From NCBI GenBank assembly GCA_947581825.1, contig CANPVP010000004.1, positions 124,001-188,000 on the forward strand: a stretch of DNA of 64,000 bases. Reading direction: 5' to 3'. This document shows, in pieces, positions 52,873-62,052 of this stretch. Each line of letters opens with the position of its first letter. Position 1 is the first letter of the stretch. This DNA is from an uncultured Clostridia bacterium (GTDB lineage: Bacteria; Bacillota; Clostridia; TANB77; CAG-508). Below the pieces are notes generated by a model that saw only the letters and a list, made by a program, of their open reading frames with translations, was not told the origin of the DNA and made no database searches. The translations under genes were made by a program, and so were the position numbers.

Positions 52873-53667
52873 TTATTTTCTGCCAAATATTCTTTTGATT
52901 TTCGAAAAGAATCCCTTTTCTCTTCCAGGAATTGTTATTTCTACATTCTCCCCTAATATTCTTTTTGCTATTTCTAAATATGCTTTTCCTGATGGAGCTC
53001 TTTTATTTGATATTACTGGTTCACCTTTATTCGTTTGTGTAATTATATATTCATCATCTGGCACTACTCCTATTAAATCTATTGAAAGCAAATCTACTAT
53101 ATCATCAACATCCATCATTTCGCCTTTTTTTACCATTGCTGGGCGAAGCCTATTTACTACTAGTTCTGGATTTTTTATTTCCGATGCTTCTAGTAATCCA
53201 ATAATTCTATCAGCATCTCTTATTGCTGATATTTCAGCAGTTGTAACAACAATTGCTCTATCAGCTCCTGCAATTGCATTTTTAAATCCTTGTTCTATTC
53301 CTGCTGGACAGTCTATTAAAATATAATCAAACTCTTCTTTTAACTTATCAGTTAATTCTTTCATTTGTTCTTCATTAATGGCACTTTTATCTCTTGTTTG
53401 GGCAGCTGGTAATAAAAATAATTCTTCAAAACGCTTGTCCTTGATAAGGGCTTGTCTTAGTTTGCACTTTTCTTCTACAACATCGACTATATCATAAACA
53501 ATTCTGTTTTCTAATCCCATAACTACATCTAGATTTCTTAAACCTATATCAGTATCAACTAATACAACTTTTTTTCCTTCTAGAGCTAATGATGAACCTA
53601 AGTTAGCTGTTGTTGTAGTTTTACCTACACCACCTTTTCCAGATGTTATAACAATAACCTCTCCCAT
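52873..53667 (-). CDS. minD: Septum site-determining ATPase MinD
   Basis: Deviant Walker A ATPase that oscillates or accumulates at the membrane to place the septum. N-terminal SGKGGVGKTTTTANLG, switch I/II VLVDTDIGLRNLD and IDCPAGIEQGF, and a C-terminal amphipathic membrane helix GFFSKIKRIFGRK. 264 aa is normal. minE follows; minC is not found upstream in this window. Confidence 0.97.
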   Translation of the reverse strand: MGEVIVITSGKGGVGKTTTTANLGSSLALEGKKVVLVDTDIGLRNLDVVMGLENRIVYDIVDVVEEKCKLRQALIKDKRFEELFLLPAAQTRDKSAINEEQMKELTDKLKEEFDYILIDCPAGIEQGFKNAIAGADRAIVVTTAEISAIRDADRIIGLLEASEIKNPELVVNRLRPAMVKKGEMMDVDDIVDLLSIDLIGVVPDDEYIITQTNKGEPVISNKRAPSGKAYLEIAKRILGENVEITIPGREKGFFSKIKRIFGRK

Positions 53668-53788
53668 AACTTTTCCTCCTTATTTGTGCGTAACTTACAT
53701 TGTATTGTGCCTTATAAAGTTTATATTTAATCTATCAATTCTCCTCCATTTTTATGTTACTAGAGAATACTATTTTTCACGTTATTAT

Positions 53789-53815
53789 ATTATACGAAAA
53801 TTACAAAAAAGTCAA
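53789..53815 (-). promoter_or_regulatory. Possible minD promoter
   Basis: TTGACT (53810-53815) with overlapping TATAAT hexamers at 53789-53794 (15-base spacer) and 53784-53789 (20-base spacer). Neither spacing is ideal. Confidence 0.4.
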
Positions 53816-53957
53816 TTCAAAGATTTCAATTTTAAGTAGATTTATTAAAAAAATATTACTATATTATTACATTAGATAATAAAAAAAATTTTTTTTAATT
53901 TCATTTTCAAATAATATACATTTTTGCAAACTGCTTTCGCAGATTGTAATGTTTCCC

Positions 53958-53986
53958 TTGACATTTAGCCCTTTTAAGTATATATT
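53958..53986 (+). promoter_or_regulatory. Promoter of the pyruvate:ferredoxin oxidoreductase operon
   Basis: TTGACA (53958-53963), 17 bases, TATATT (53981-53986), leaving a ~105-base leader. Confidence 0.8.
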
Positions 53987-54098
53987 TTATTTGATATGGA
54001 AGTTGCACTATTAACTATGCTTAAAATTTCTCTGCAACCGCAACTCCCCTAGACTTTGGTTCTATTTTGAACTACATTTTTTTAAGGAGGTTTATTAC

Positions 54099-54677
54099 AT
54101 GGATAACTTGATTGAAATTAGATGGCACGGTAGAGGTGGACAAGGTGCAAAAACAGCATCACTTTTACTTGCTGATGCTGCCTTCAATACTGGTAAATAT
54201 ATTCAAGGATTTCCTGAATATGGTCCAGAAAGAATGGGTGCTCCTATTACTGCTTATAATCGTATCAGTAACTCACCAATAACAATACATAGCAATATAT
54301 ATGAACCTGATTATGTTGTTGTTGTTGACGATTCTCTTTTAGAATCTGTTGATGTTACTTCTGGTTTAAAATCTACAGGAGCTATAATTATTAATACTAC
54401 TAAAGATGCTGAATATCTAAAAAGTAAATTAAATTCATATAGTGGTTCTATCTATACTTTAGATGCTAGAAAAATATCTGAGGAAGCTTTAGGAAGATAT
54501 TTTCCAAACACACCTATGCTTGCTGCAATAGTAAAAGTAAGTGGTATTATGACAGATGAAGAATTGCTAAATGATATGAAAGGATCTTTTAAACATAAAT
54601 TTGCAAAAAAACCTGAAGTTATCGAGGGTAATATGAAAGCTCTTGAATTAGCTCTACAACAAGTTAAAAAGATATAA
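54099..54677 (+). CDS. porC: 2-Oxoacid (pyruvate):ferredoxin oxidoreductase gamma subunit
   Basis: Gamma subunit of the four-subunit enzyme converting pyruvate (or a branched 2-oxoacid) and CoA to acyl-CoA, CO2 and reduced ferredoxin. Signature IRWHGRGGQGAKTASLLLADA is followed by GFPEYGPERMGAPITAYNR, a typical gamma-subunit start. 192 aa. GGAGG precedes the ATG. First gene of gamma-delta-alpha-beta. Substrate preference between pyruvate and isovalerate-type acids cannot be settled by eye; symbols assume pyruvate. Confidence 0.93.
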   Translation: MDNLIEIRWHGRGGQGAKTASLLLADAAFNTGKYIQGFPEYGPERMGAPITAYNRISNSPITIHSNIYEPDYVVVVDDSLLESVDVTSGLKSTGAIIINTTKDAEYLKSKLNSYSGSIYTLDARKISEEALGRYFPNTPMLAAIVKVSGIMTDEELLNDMKGSFKHKFAKKPEVIEGNMKALELALQQVKKI

Positions 54678-54713
54678 TTATATATATTCTTAATAAATAG
54701 AAAGGAGAAAATT

Positions 54714-55004
54714 ATGACTGATATAAATTCTAAAACACCAGCAAGTAAATTAACTATAGGTGGAAATATATATAATGCTGGAAATGCTAGGGATTTTAAA
54801 ACTGGTGATTGGCGTTCAGCAAAACCTGTTTTTATAGAAGAAAAATGTAAACAATGTGGGCTTTGCTTCCCTGTTTGTCCAGATGATTCTATTCCTGTAA
54901 ATAAAGATCAAAAAAGAGAAGATTTTAATTATGATTTCTGCAAAGGATGTGGCGTTTGCGCTAAGGTGTGTCCTTTTGGGGCAATTGAAATGAAATCAAA
55001 CTAG
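54714..55004 (+). CDS. porD: 2-Oxoacid (pyruvate):ferredoxin oxidoreductase delta subunit
   Basis: Ferredoxin-like subunit with two 4Fe-4S binding motifs: CKQCGLCFPVCP and CKGCGVCAKVCP, each CX2CX2CX3C. It passes electrons from the beta/alpha core to external ferredoxin. 96 aa with an N-terminal ~40-residue lead (KTGDWRSAKPVF) typical of PorD. It starts 36 bases after the gamma gene behind AAAGGAG. A family C repeat lies between it and the alpha gene. Confidence 0.94.
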   Translation: MTDINSKTPASKLTIGGNIYNAGNARDFKTGDWRSAKPVFIEEKCKQCGLCFPVCPDDSIPVNKDQKREDFNYDFCKGCGVCAKVCPFGAIEMKSN

Positions 55005-55017
55005 TAAAAACATAAAT

Positions 55018-55136
55018 CTTCGAAAAGAATTGTGAATTTGGCAAGGCAAACGAACGAGAAAACCGGAGGCGTACGATTGTACTCCGAGGATTTTCGAGGT
55101 GAAGTTTAACACAGCCAAAACCAATTATTTTCGAAG
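55018..55136. repeat. Structured element family C, copy C (inside the por operon)
   Basis: Outer arms CTTCGAAAAGAATTG / CAATTATTTTCGAAG. GGCAAGGC is followed by the inner hairpin CGAGAAAACC-GGAGGCGTAC-GATT-GTACTCC-GAGGATTTTCG. It starts 13 bases after the porD stop and ends just before the porA ribosome site, within one transcription unit. Confidence 0.82.
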
Positions 55137-55158
55137 GAAGTGAAAGGAGAAATTTAAC

Positions 55159-56343
55159 ATGTCTATAAGAGAACGTTTAAGTGGTAATGAAGCTGTTGCT
55201 ATTGCTATGAAACAAATCAATCCTGATGTTGTTGCAGCATTTCCTATAACACCTTCAACAGAAATACCACAATACTTTTCAACATTTGTTAGTAACGGAA
55301 CTGTAGATACAGAATTCGTTGCTGTAGAAAGTGAGCACAGTGCAATGACTGCATGTATTGGTGCTGAAGCTGCTGGAGGTAGAGCTATGACTGCTACTTC
55401 AGCTAATGGTTTATCTTTAATGTGGGAAATGATTTACATTGCTTCAAGTTTAAGATTACCTATTGTTATGTCTTTAGTTAATCGTGCTGTATCTGGACCT
55501 TTAAATATTCACAATGATCATTCAGATGCAATGGGTGTTAGAGATGCTGGTTGGATAATGCTATTTAGTGAAAGCAATCAAGAAGCTTATGATAATATGT
55601 TAATGGCTCATAAAATTGCTGAACACAAAGATGTATTACTTCCTTTAATGGTTTGCCAAGATGGATTTATAACATCTCACTCTATAGAAAATATAGAACT
55701 AGTTGAAGATGAAAAAGTAAAAGCATTTGTTGGAGAATATAAACCAGAACATTATTTATTAAATAAAAAAGAGCCTATTGCTGTTGGACCTTTAGATCTT
55801 CAAGCTTATTTATTCGAGCATAAATTCCAACAAGCTGAAGCTATGAGAAAAGCAAAACAAGTTATTCTTGATGTTGCTAAAGAATTCGAAGAATTAACTG
55901 GAAGAAAATATTCTTTCTTCGAGGAATATAAATTAGACGATGCTGAAGTTGCTATCGTTTGTATGAATTCAACTGCAGGTACAACTAAAGCTGTTGTAGA
56001 TTCTTTAAGAGCTCAAGGTGTAAAAGCTGGACTATTAAAAGTCCGTGTATTTAGACCTTTCCCTACTGAAGAAATTGCAAATGCTTTATCTCATTTAAAA
56101 GCTGTAGCAGTTTTAGATAAAGCAGATTCATTAAATGCTGCTGGTGGTGCATTATTCGAAGATGTTACTTCAGCAATGTATGTTTCTGGAAAACAAGTTC
56201 CAATGGTAAATTATGTTTACGGTATTGGTGGAAGAGATACAAAAACAGATGATATTGAGGGTGTTTATAAAGATTTATTGGAAATAGTAAAATCTGGTAA
56301 AATAGATAATCCTTATAGATATTTTGGATTAAGGGAGGAATAA
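55159..56343 (+). CDS. porA: 2-Oxoacid (pyruvate):ferredoxin oxidoreductase alpha subunit
   Basis: Substrate-side subunit. The N-terminus GNEAVAIAMKQINPDVVAAF leads to PITPSTEIPQYFSTF, VAVESEHSAMTACIGAEAAG and ATSANGLSLMWEMI. The C-terminal transketolase-like CoA region is AIVCMNSTAGTTKAVVDSLR. 394 aa is normal for alpha. AAAGGAG precedes the ATG. The stop is three bases from the beta-subunit start. Confidence 0.95.
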   Translation: MSIRERLSGNEAVAIAMKQINPDVVAAFPITPSTEIPQYFSTFVSNGTVDTEFVAVESEHSAMTACIGAEAAGGRAMTATSANGLSLMWEMIYIASSLRLPIVMSLVNRAVSGPLNIHNDHSDAMGVRDAGWIMLFSESNQEAYDNMLMAHKIAEHKDVLLPLMVCQDGFITSHSIENIELVEDEKVKAFVGEYKPEHYLLNKKEPIAVGPLDLQAYLFEHKFQQAEAMRKAKQVILDVAKEFEELTGRKYSFFEEYKLDDAEVAIVCMNSTAGTTKAVVDSLRAQGVKAGLLKVRVFRPFPTEEIANALSHLKAVAVLDKADSLNAAGGALFEDVTSAMYVSGKQVPMVNYVYGIGGRDTKTDDIEGVYKDLLEIVKSGKIDNPYRYFGLREE

Positions 56344-56346
56344 AAA

Positions 56347-57303
56347 ATGGCATATAACTTAAAACAAATTATGGCAGAAAAGCCAGCTAGATTTACTGCT
56401 GGTCATAGAATGTGTGCTGGATGTGCTGCTCCAATTGTTGGTAGAACAGTTTTGAGAGCTTTAAAGAATGAAGATCATGCAGTTATTTCTTGTGCTACTG
56501 GTTGTATGGAAGTTTCTACATTCATTTATCCATACTCATCTTGGACAGATTCATTCATTCATACAGCATTTGAATGTGCAGCTGCAAATCTTGCAGGAGC
56601 TGAAGCTGCTTATAAAGCAATGAAAAGAACTGGAAAATTACCTAATGATGAACATACTAAGTTCATCGCTTTTGGTGGAGATGGTGGAACTTATGATATA
56701 GGTTTACAAAGTTTATCCGGAGCTATGGAAAGAGGACATGATATGGTATATGTATGCTATGATAATGGTGCATACATGAATACTGGTATTCAACGTTCTT
56801 CAGCAACACCTAGATTTGCTGATACTACTACTTCTCCTGCTGGTTCTAAAATCCCAGGAAAAATGCAATCAAGAAAAGATTTAGCTCAAGTTATGGCTGG
56901 ACATCATTTACCTTATGTTGCACAAACTGCACCACTTGGTAATTTTAAAGATTTATATGAAAAATCTGAAAAAGCTATATATACAGAAGGTGCTTGTTTC
57001 TTAAATGTTTTAGCTCCATGTCCAAGAGGTTGGGGATATGCAACTGAAGATTTAATGCAAATTATTAAGCTTGCTGTTGAAACTTGCTATTGGCCATTAT
57101 ATGAAATAGAGAACGGAAAATATACTATAAACTACAAACCAAAGAACAAACTTCCAATAGAAGAATTCTTAAAACCTCAAAAGAGATTTAAACATATGTT
57201 TAAACCAGGTAATGAATGGATGATAGAAGAATTCCAAAAAGAAGTTGATGCTAGATGGAATGAGTTATTAGTATTAGAAGAAGCAACAAACAAAGGCGAA
57301 TAA
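56347..57303 (+). CDS. porB: 2-Oxoacid (pyruvate):ferredoxin oxidoreductase beta subunit
   Basis: TPP-binding catalytic subunit. The N-terminal cysteine pair CAGCAAP and the CATGCMEVST segment provide Fe-S ligands. GGDGGTYDIGLQSLSGAMERG, then NGAYMNTGIQRSSATP, form the TPP and Mg2+ site (GDG...NxxYxNTG). 318 aa. The terminator that follows uses a REP-like palindrome. Together the four subunits supply reduced ferredoxin, fitting the AdhE and rubredoxin genes in the same window. Confidence 0.96.
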   Translation: MAYNLKQIMAEKPARFTAGHRMCAGCAAPIVGRTVLRALKNEDHAVISCATGCMEVSTFIYPYSSWTDSFIHTAFECAAANLAGAEAAYKAMKRTGKLPNDEHTKFIAFGGDGGTYDIGLQSLSGAMERGHDMVYVCYDNGAYMNTGIQRSSATPRFADTTTSPAGSKIPGKMQSRKDLAQVMAGHHLPYVAQTAPLGNFKDLYEKSEKAIYTEGACFLNVLAPCPRGWGYATEDLMQIIKLAVETCYWPLYEIENGKYTINYKPKNKLPIEEFLKPQKRFKHMFKPGNEWMIEEFQKEVDARWNELLVLEEATNKGE

Positions 57304-57304
57304 A

Positions 57305-57336
57305 ACAAAGGGCGACCATTGGTCGTCCTTTGTTTT
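57305..57336 (+). terminator. por operon terminator built on a REP-like palindrome
   Basis: ACAAAGGGCGACC-ATT-GGTCGTCCTTTGT, 13-base stem with one G-U, then TTTT, right after the porB stop. Confidence 0.85.
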
Positions 57337-57466
57337 AATGAATAATGAATATTGAATAATTAATAATTATTGTAAAAAAATTGCTTTGCAATTTTTTATC
57401 TAAAATTATATATTATTCATTATTAACTATTAAATATTAATTGCAATGCGAATGCATTGCACAAAC
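57336..57466. repeat. AT-rich palindromic repeats after porB
   Basis: Units AATGAATAATGAATATTGAA, AAAAAATTGC-TTT-GCAATTTTTT and AATTGCAATGC-GAAT-GCATTGC. They match, inverted, the repeats at 29474 and 30828. Confidence 0.6.
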
Positions 57467-57490
57467 GTAGGGGCGACCAGTGGTCGCCCG
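57467..57490. repeat. REP-like repeat family A (GACCA core, full)
   Basis: GTAGGGGCGACCA-G-TGGTCGCCCG. Confidence 0.75.
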
Positions 57491-57496
57491 CAAAGC

Positions 57497-57524
57497 AAAA
57501 AGAGGTGACTAAATCATCACCTCT
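57497..57524 (-). terminator. coaD terminator
   Basis: AGAGGTGA / TCACCTCT with an 8-base loop and a T-run on the minus strand, next to the coaD stop; T-rich on the plus side too. Confidence 0.8.
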
Positions 57525-57529
57525 CTTTT

Positions 57530-58003
57530 TTATTTATAGAATTCTTTTAACAATTTTTCTACTGGTTTTGGTACATATTCATCCAATGGTTTATTATTTT
57601 TTAATAAATCCATAACAATACTAGAAGATAAATAACCTAATTTTCCCGCTCTAAAATAGCAAGTATCAATATTAGCTATCTTCTCATTTGCAGCAGAAAT
57701 TTGCTCTTCATATTCGTAATCTGTACCACTTCTCAATCCTCTAATCAAAATGTTAGCATTCATTTCTAATGCTTTATCTGTTGTTAAGCCATCATAAAGT
57801 ACAACTTCTACATTTGCTAATTTTTCAATAGATATAGTTTCCTTAATTGCTTCCATCATCTTTTCTTTATCTATTCTAATTTCTTTTTCAGTATTATATC
57901 CAATTCCAATAATTACTTTTTCGAAACATCTAGAAGCTTTTTTAACTATTTCTAAATGTCCATTTGTAAATGGATCAAAAGATCCAGCGTAAAAACCTAC
58001 CAT
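57530..58003 (-). CDS. coaD: Phosphopantetheine adenylyltransferase
   Basis: Transfers AMP to 4'-phosphopantetheine in CoA synthesis. Nucleotidyltransferase motif YAGSFDPFTNGHLEIVKKA, the LIRGLRSGTDYEYEEQ active-site loop and YLSSSIVMDL (the ISSS-like phosphate motif). An ATG at 58003 with AAAGGA upstream gives 157 aa, the family size. A single-gene unit. Confidence 0.96.
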   Translation of the reverse strand: MVGFYAGSFDPFTNGHLEIVKKASRCFEKVIIGIGYNTEKEIRIDKEKMMEAIKETISIEKLANVEVVLYDGLTTDKALEMNANILIRGLRSGTDYEYEEQISAANEKIANIDTCYFRAGKLGYLSSSIVMDLLKNNKPLDEYVPKPVEKLLKEFYK

Positions 58004-58075
58004 TCTATTTTTTCCTTTCACAATTTCGTTTGTACTATCTGGTCATCCTACAGATATCGATATTATATAAAAACT

Positions 58076-58114
58076 CGGGCGACCTACACAGCCTCAGCAA
58101 CTGGTCGCCCCTAC
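58076..58114. repeat. REP-like repeat family A with expanded loop
   Basis: CGGGCGACC and GGTCGCCCCTAC separated by 18 bases instead of the usual 1-6. Confidence 0.65.
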
Positions 58115-58120
58115 TAATAA

Positions 58121-58242
58121 GTTTGAAAAAGAATTAGTATATTGCTAGGCAGACGAATTTGAAATCAATGAGGCGTACTGGCGTACGTTGATTTGATTTC
58201 AAATGATGTCTAACGACGCAAGATGCTGATTCTTTTTCAAAC
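58121..58242. repeat. Structured element family C, copy D
   Basis: 122 bases, about 90% identical to copy A (same GAGGCGTAC-TGGC-GTACG tip and TTTGAAATC arms). It begins one base after the adhE stop on the minus strand. Confidence 0.86.
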
Positions 58243-58243
58243 G

Positions 58244-60844
58244 CTAAATTTCTTTTCCATAATAAGCATCCAACATAATCTGCTTAATTTCTGATACTAA
58301 TGGAACTCTTGGATTTGCACCTGTACATTGATCTTCAAAAGCTTTATCTGCTAATTCATCAACTTTAGATAAAAATTCTTTTTCATCTATACCAGCTTCT
58401 TTTAAGCTCTTTGGTATATTAAGTTTTTCAATTAAACCTTTTATTGCTTCTATTAAAGATTCTACACCTTGTTTATTAGTATCTGCTTTAAGTCCTATTC
58501 TCTTAGCTAATCTAGCATATTTTTCATCTGCTATAAAATATTCATATTTTGGGAATGAAACAAATTTTGTTGGCATTGTAGCATTGTATTTTATTACATA
58601 TGGTAATATTATAGCATTTGCTCTACCATGTGGTATATGGAATTCTCCTCCTAATTTATGTGCTATAGAGTGATTTAATCCTAAGAATGCATTTGTAAAT
58701 GCCATACCTGCTATACAACTTGCATTATGCATTTTTTCTCTTGCAACAACATTTGAACCGTTTTCGTATGCTTCTACCAAATTGTTAAATACTAATTCAA
58801 CAGCTTTTTCTGATAAACCATCAGTATAATCTGATGCCATATTAGAAACATAAGCTTCTATTGCATGTGTTAAAACATCCATACCTGTATCTGCAGTTAT
58901 ACTCTTTGGAAGAGACATAACTAAATCTGGATCTATAATTGCAACATCTGGTGTTAATTCATAATCAGCAAGTGGATATTTCATATTTTTTTCTTTATCA
59001 GATATTACCGCAAAAGATGTAACCTCTGATCCTGTTCCAGATGTTGTTGGAATTGCTACTAATTTTGCTTTTGATCCCATCTTAGGGAATTTATAAGTAC
59101 GTTTTCTTATATCCATAAATTTAAGTTTTAATCCTTCAACATCTGCATCTGGATTTTCATAGAATAACCACATACCTTTTGCAGCATCAATAGCACTACC
59201 TCCACCTAATGCTATAATAACATCTGGTTTAAATCTTTCCATTGACTCTACTCCTCTTTTAATAGTATTAAAAGAAGGATCTGACTCTACATCTGAGAAT
59301 ATCTCAGAGTGAACATATTCAGCTCTTTTTCTTAAATGATATAATATTTTATCTACATATCCTAATTTTACCATTGATTCATCTGTAACAATGAAAGCTC
59401 TTGTAATATTAGGCATTTTCTCTAAATATCCTATTGAACCTGCTTCAAAATATATTTTTTCTGGAACTTTAAACCATTGCATATTAACCCTCCTCTTTGC
59501 AACTCTCTTTACATTAATTAAATTAACTGAAGACACATTTGCTGTTGTTGAATTTCCACCAAAAGTACCACATCCTAATGTAAGTGATGGCATATTTGTA
59601 TTGTATATATCTCCAATAGCTCCATGTGTTGATGGTGAGTTAACAATTATTCTTCCTACTCTTACTCTATTTGAAAATTCTTGTATAGTTTCTTTATCTT
59701 CTGAATGAATTACTGCTGAATGTCCTAAACCTCCAAATTCTAGTAGTCTCTCAGCTAAGTCAAATGCTTCTTCTTTATTTTTTACAGTATAATATGCTAA
59801 TACTGGACTTAGTTTTTCTCTTGAGAAAGGATGCTCCTCTCCAACTCCATCTTCTTTAACTACTAAAACTTTTGTGTCTTCTGGAATTTCTATTCCAGCA
59901 CTTTTTGCAATGTTGTATGGGCTACTTCCTGCAATTTTTGAATTTAATGTATTTCCCTTTTCTGCTACAAACATTGATTTTTGTAATTGTTCTTTTTCTT
60001 TGCTAGTACACAAATAACATCCTGCATCTTTCATTAATTTTTCAAATTCTTTACTTATTTCTTTATCTACAATTACAGCTTGTTCTGATGCACAAATCAT
60101 TCCATTATCAAAAGATTTTGACATTACTAAGTCATTTACTGATGTCTTTAATTTTGCTGTTTTATCTATATAACAAGGAACATTTCCAGGTCCAACTCCT
60201 AGAGCTGGTTTTCCACATGAATATGCAGCCTTTACCATTCCTGTTCCACCTGTTGCTAATATTAAATTTACATCTGGATGATTCATAAGCATACTTGTTG
60301 CTGTTATACTAGGTTCTTCTATCCATAATATACAATTTTCAGGTGCTCCTGCTTCAATAGCAGCATCCCTTAATATTCTAGCAGCTTCTACACTACATTT
60401 TTGAGCTGATGGATGGAATCCAAAAACTATAACATTTCTTGTTTTTGCTGCTATTAATGATTTAAACATTGTTGTTGATGTTGGATTAGTAACTGGTGTA
60501 ACACCTGCTATGATTCCTATAGGCTCTGCTATTTCCTCATATCCTTCTTCTTCATTTTCTGCAATTACACCTACTGTTTTTCCATATTTTATGCTGTGAT
60601 ATACATACTCTGTAGCAAACATATTCTTTGTAATCTTATCTTCGTATATACCTCTTCCTGTTTCTTCAACAGCCATTTTAGCTAATTTCATATGGTTTTC
60701 CAAACCTGCCATAGCCATTTTTTTAATGATGTTATCAACAGTTTTTTGATCTAATTTTAAGTATTCTTTTGAAGCTTTCTTTGCCTTAACTATAAGGTCG
60801 TCTATCATCTGTTTAATCTTCTCTTCATTATTATCTTTTTCCAT
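58244..60844 (-). CDS. adhE: Bifunctional aldehyde/alcohol dehydrogenase AdhE
   Basis: Reduces acetyl-CoA to ethanol in two steps, regenerating NAD+. N-terminal CoA-acylating ALDH domain (residues ~1-440) with NAD site and catalytic Cys in [15 protein letters not shown]-terminal iron alcohol dehydrogenase domain (~450-866) with [30 protein letters not shown] and iron-ligand region [19 protein letters not shown]. 866 aa is the family length. AGGGAGG precedes the ATG. An extended -10 lies at 60911-60919; no perfect Rex site is seen. Confidence 0.98.
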   Translation of the reverse strand: MEKDNNEEKIKQMIDDLIVKAKKASKEYLKLDQKTVDNIIKKMAMAGLENHMKLAKMAVEETGRGIYEDKITKNMFATEYVYHSIKYGKTVGVIAENEEEGYEEIAEPIGIIAGVTPVTNPTSTTMFKSLIAAKTRNVIVFGFHPSAQKCSVEAARILRDAAIEAGAPENCILWIEEPSITATSMLMNHPDVNLILATGGTGMVKAAYSCGKPALGVGPGNVPCYIDKTAKLKTSVNDLVMSKSFDNGMICASEQAVIVDKEISKEFEKLMKDAGCYLCTSKEKEQLQKSMFVAEKGNTLNSKIAGSSPYNIAKSAGIEIPEDTKVLVVKEDGVGEEHPFSREKLSPVLAYYTVKNKEEAFDLAERLLEFGGLGHSAVIHSEDKETIQEFSNRVRVGRIIVNSPSTHGAIGDIYNTNMPSLTLGCGTFGGNSTTANVSSVNLINVKRVAKRRVNMQWFKVPEKIYFEAGSIGYLEKMPNITRAFIVTDESMVKLGYVDKILYHLRKRAEYVHSEIFSDVESDPSFNTIKRGVESMERFKPDVIIALGGGSAIDAAKGMWLFYENPDADVEGLKLKFMDIRKRTYKFPKMGSKAKLVAIPTTSGTGSEVTSFAVISDKEKNMKYPLADYELTPDVAIIDPDLVMSLPKSITADTGMDVLTHAIEAYVSNMASDYTDGLSEKAVELVFNNLVEAYENGSNVVAREKMHNASCIAGMAFTNAFLGLNHSIAHKLGGEFHIPHGRANAIILPYVIKYNATMPTKFVSFPKYEYFIADEKYARLAKRIGLKADTNKQGVESLIEAIKGLIEKLNIPKSLKEAGIDEKEFLSKVDELADKAFEDQCTGANPRVPLVSEIKQIMLDAYYGKEI

Positions 60845-60910
60845 AATTACCTCCCTATATATTTTTGTTAATTTAAATCATGGAATCAATTATAATTATC
60901 CAACATGTGT

Positions 60911-60919
60911 ATTATATCA
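60911..60919 (-). promoter_or_regulatory. Extended -10 promoter element of adhE
   Basis: TGATATAAT on the minus strand (TGnTATAAT type) about 65 bases before the adhE start, without a clear -35. Confidence 0.55.
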
Positions 60920-60972
60920 CGTTTTTCATAAATTTTACATATTTTCTTTATTTTATTAAAAAAAATGAACAA

Positions 60973-61005
60973 AAAAAATTCTAGAATGTTCTTCTAGAAT
61001 TTTTT
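60973..61005 (-). terminator. M23 peptidase terminator
   Basis: AAAAAATTCTAGAA and its complement form a perfect 14-base stem with a 5-base loop, then a T-run on the minus strand. Confidence 0.85.
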
Positions 61006-61011
61006 AATCGA

Positions 61012-61986
61012 TTAATTATTATATAAATATTGTTGTGGGTTTGTTGCTACTCCATCTATACGAATTTCAAAGTGGCAATGTGGTCCAGTAGAATCACCTG
61101 TTGAACCAACAGCAGCTATTACATCTCCCGCAGAAATTTTCTGACCTTTTTTTACATACAATTTGCTACAGTGAGCATAATATGTTTGAATTCCATTACC
61201 ATGAGAAATTACCACTAAATTTCCATATCCAACATTACTATTTACAACTTTTTCTACTGTTCCATCTCCTGCTGCATGTATATCTGTACCAATTGGAGCA
61301 CCTATATCTAATCCCTTATGTGTTGTTCCCCATCTAGAACCATATCTTGATGTTATAACACCACTTACTGGTGTTTGTGCAAGTAGAATTCCATTTACAG
61401 TATGTTTTTTATTTTCATGTTCTTCTTCAAGTTTTTTATCTACTACTTTTGTAACTTCTTTTTTTGCTAAACTACTTTTATCTATTGTATAATCCTCTGC
61501 ATTTTGAGTATATACTTGATGTACTCCTATATTTATATCAAGGTCTTCATCATTTTTTGCATACTTTTTAGATAGTTCTCCTACAAGCTTTTCTGCTTCT
61601 TCAACATTTCCCACATATGCCTCTTCTTCTCCATCAACAGTAATTGCATAAGCAGAATAAGTAATTTGTGTATTTTCAGCTATTTTATTATATACCGCAT
61701 CTTTATTAAATTCTTCTTTTTTTGATACAAAAGCAAATTCATATTTTGGTTCTTTCTCAACTGAATAAAAAGCTATATATTTTATTAAATTCATTTTTCC
61801 ATCAAAGTATTTTTCAAACTCTTGTACATTTTCAACCAAGCCTACTTGTTCTCCATCGACAAAAACTTTATAGGCTGGCTTATACTTTAGTAAAACTATC
61901 GCTATGATAATTGTTATTGCAAGTGCTAAAACGCATAAGACTTTAAAAGCTACTTTTCCGTAAAATAAAACTCCTCTTTTTAAAAT
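61012..61986 (-). CDS. M23-family peptidoglycan endopeptidase, membrane anchored
   Basis: Zinc endopeptidase (LytM type). After a short basic N-terminus comes one membrane segment (VLCVLALAITIIIAIVLL). A mixed region of ~180 residues with a G5/YabE-like part (AVDGEEEAYVGNVEEAEKL-type sequence) follows. The M23 domain has HKGLDIGAPIGTDIHA, NLVVISHGNGIQTYYAHC and GPHCHFEIRIDG, giving zinc ligands H, D, H in order. The start is a puzzle: a consensus promoter lies inside the longest open frame (62024-62052), and downstream of it the only initiation-like codon behind GGAG is ATT at 61986. A TTG at 62052 is the -35 itself. Confidence 0.85.
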   Translation of the reverse strand: MLKRGVLFYGKVAFKVLCVLALAITIIIAIVLLKYKPAYKVFVDGEQVGLVENVQEFEKYFDGKMNLIKYIAFYSVEKEPKYEFAFVSKKEEFNKDAVYNKIAENTQITYSAYAITVDGEEEAYVGNVEEAEKLVGELSKKYAKNDEDLDINIGVHQVYTQNAEDYTIDKSSLAKKEVTKVVDKKLEEEHENKKHTVNGILLAQTPVSGVITSRYGSRWGTTHKGLDIGAPIGTDIHAAGDGTVEKVVNSNVGYGNLVVISHGNGIQTYYAHCSKLYVKKGQKISAGDVIAAVGSTGDSTGPHCHFEIRIDGVATNPQQYLYNN

Positions 61987-62023
61987 AAATATCCATCTCC
62001 TTTTATTTTCATGCGACTTGCTT

Positions 62024-62052
62024 ATTATACCATATAGTTTGTCTGTTTTCAA
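62024..62052 (-). promoter_or_regulatory. Sigma-A promoter of the M23 peptidase gene
   Basis: TTGAAA (62047-62052), 17 bases, TATAAT (62024-62029). Confidence 0.75.

Larger units (their letters stand above)
53668..54098. other. Divergent intergenic region without a gene
   Basis: 431 bases between minD (minus) and the oxidoreductase operon (plus). It holds a promoter for each side (53789-53815 and 53958-53986), a long A/T-rich centre and a leader with GTTGC/GCAAC complementarity. I find no open reading frame with a ribosome site and no minC. Confidence 0.7.

Noticed and set aside
60845-60972. Rex operator upstream of adhE
   Set aside because: I looked for TTGTGAAnnnnTTCACAA-like palindromes and found only weak fragments.
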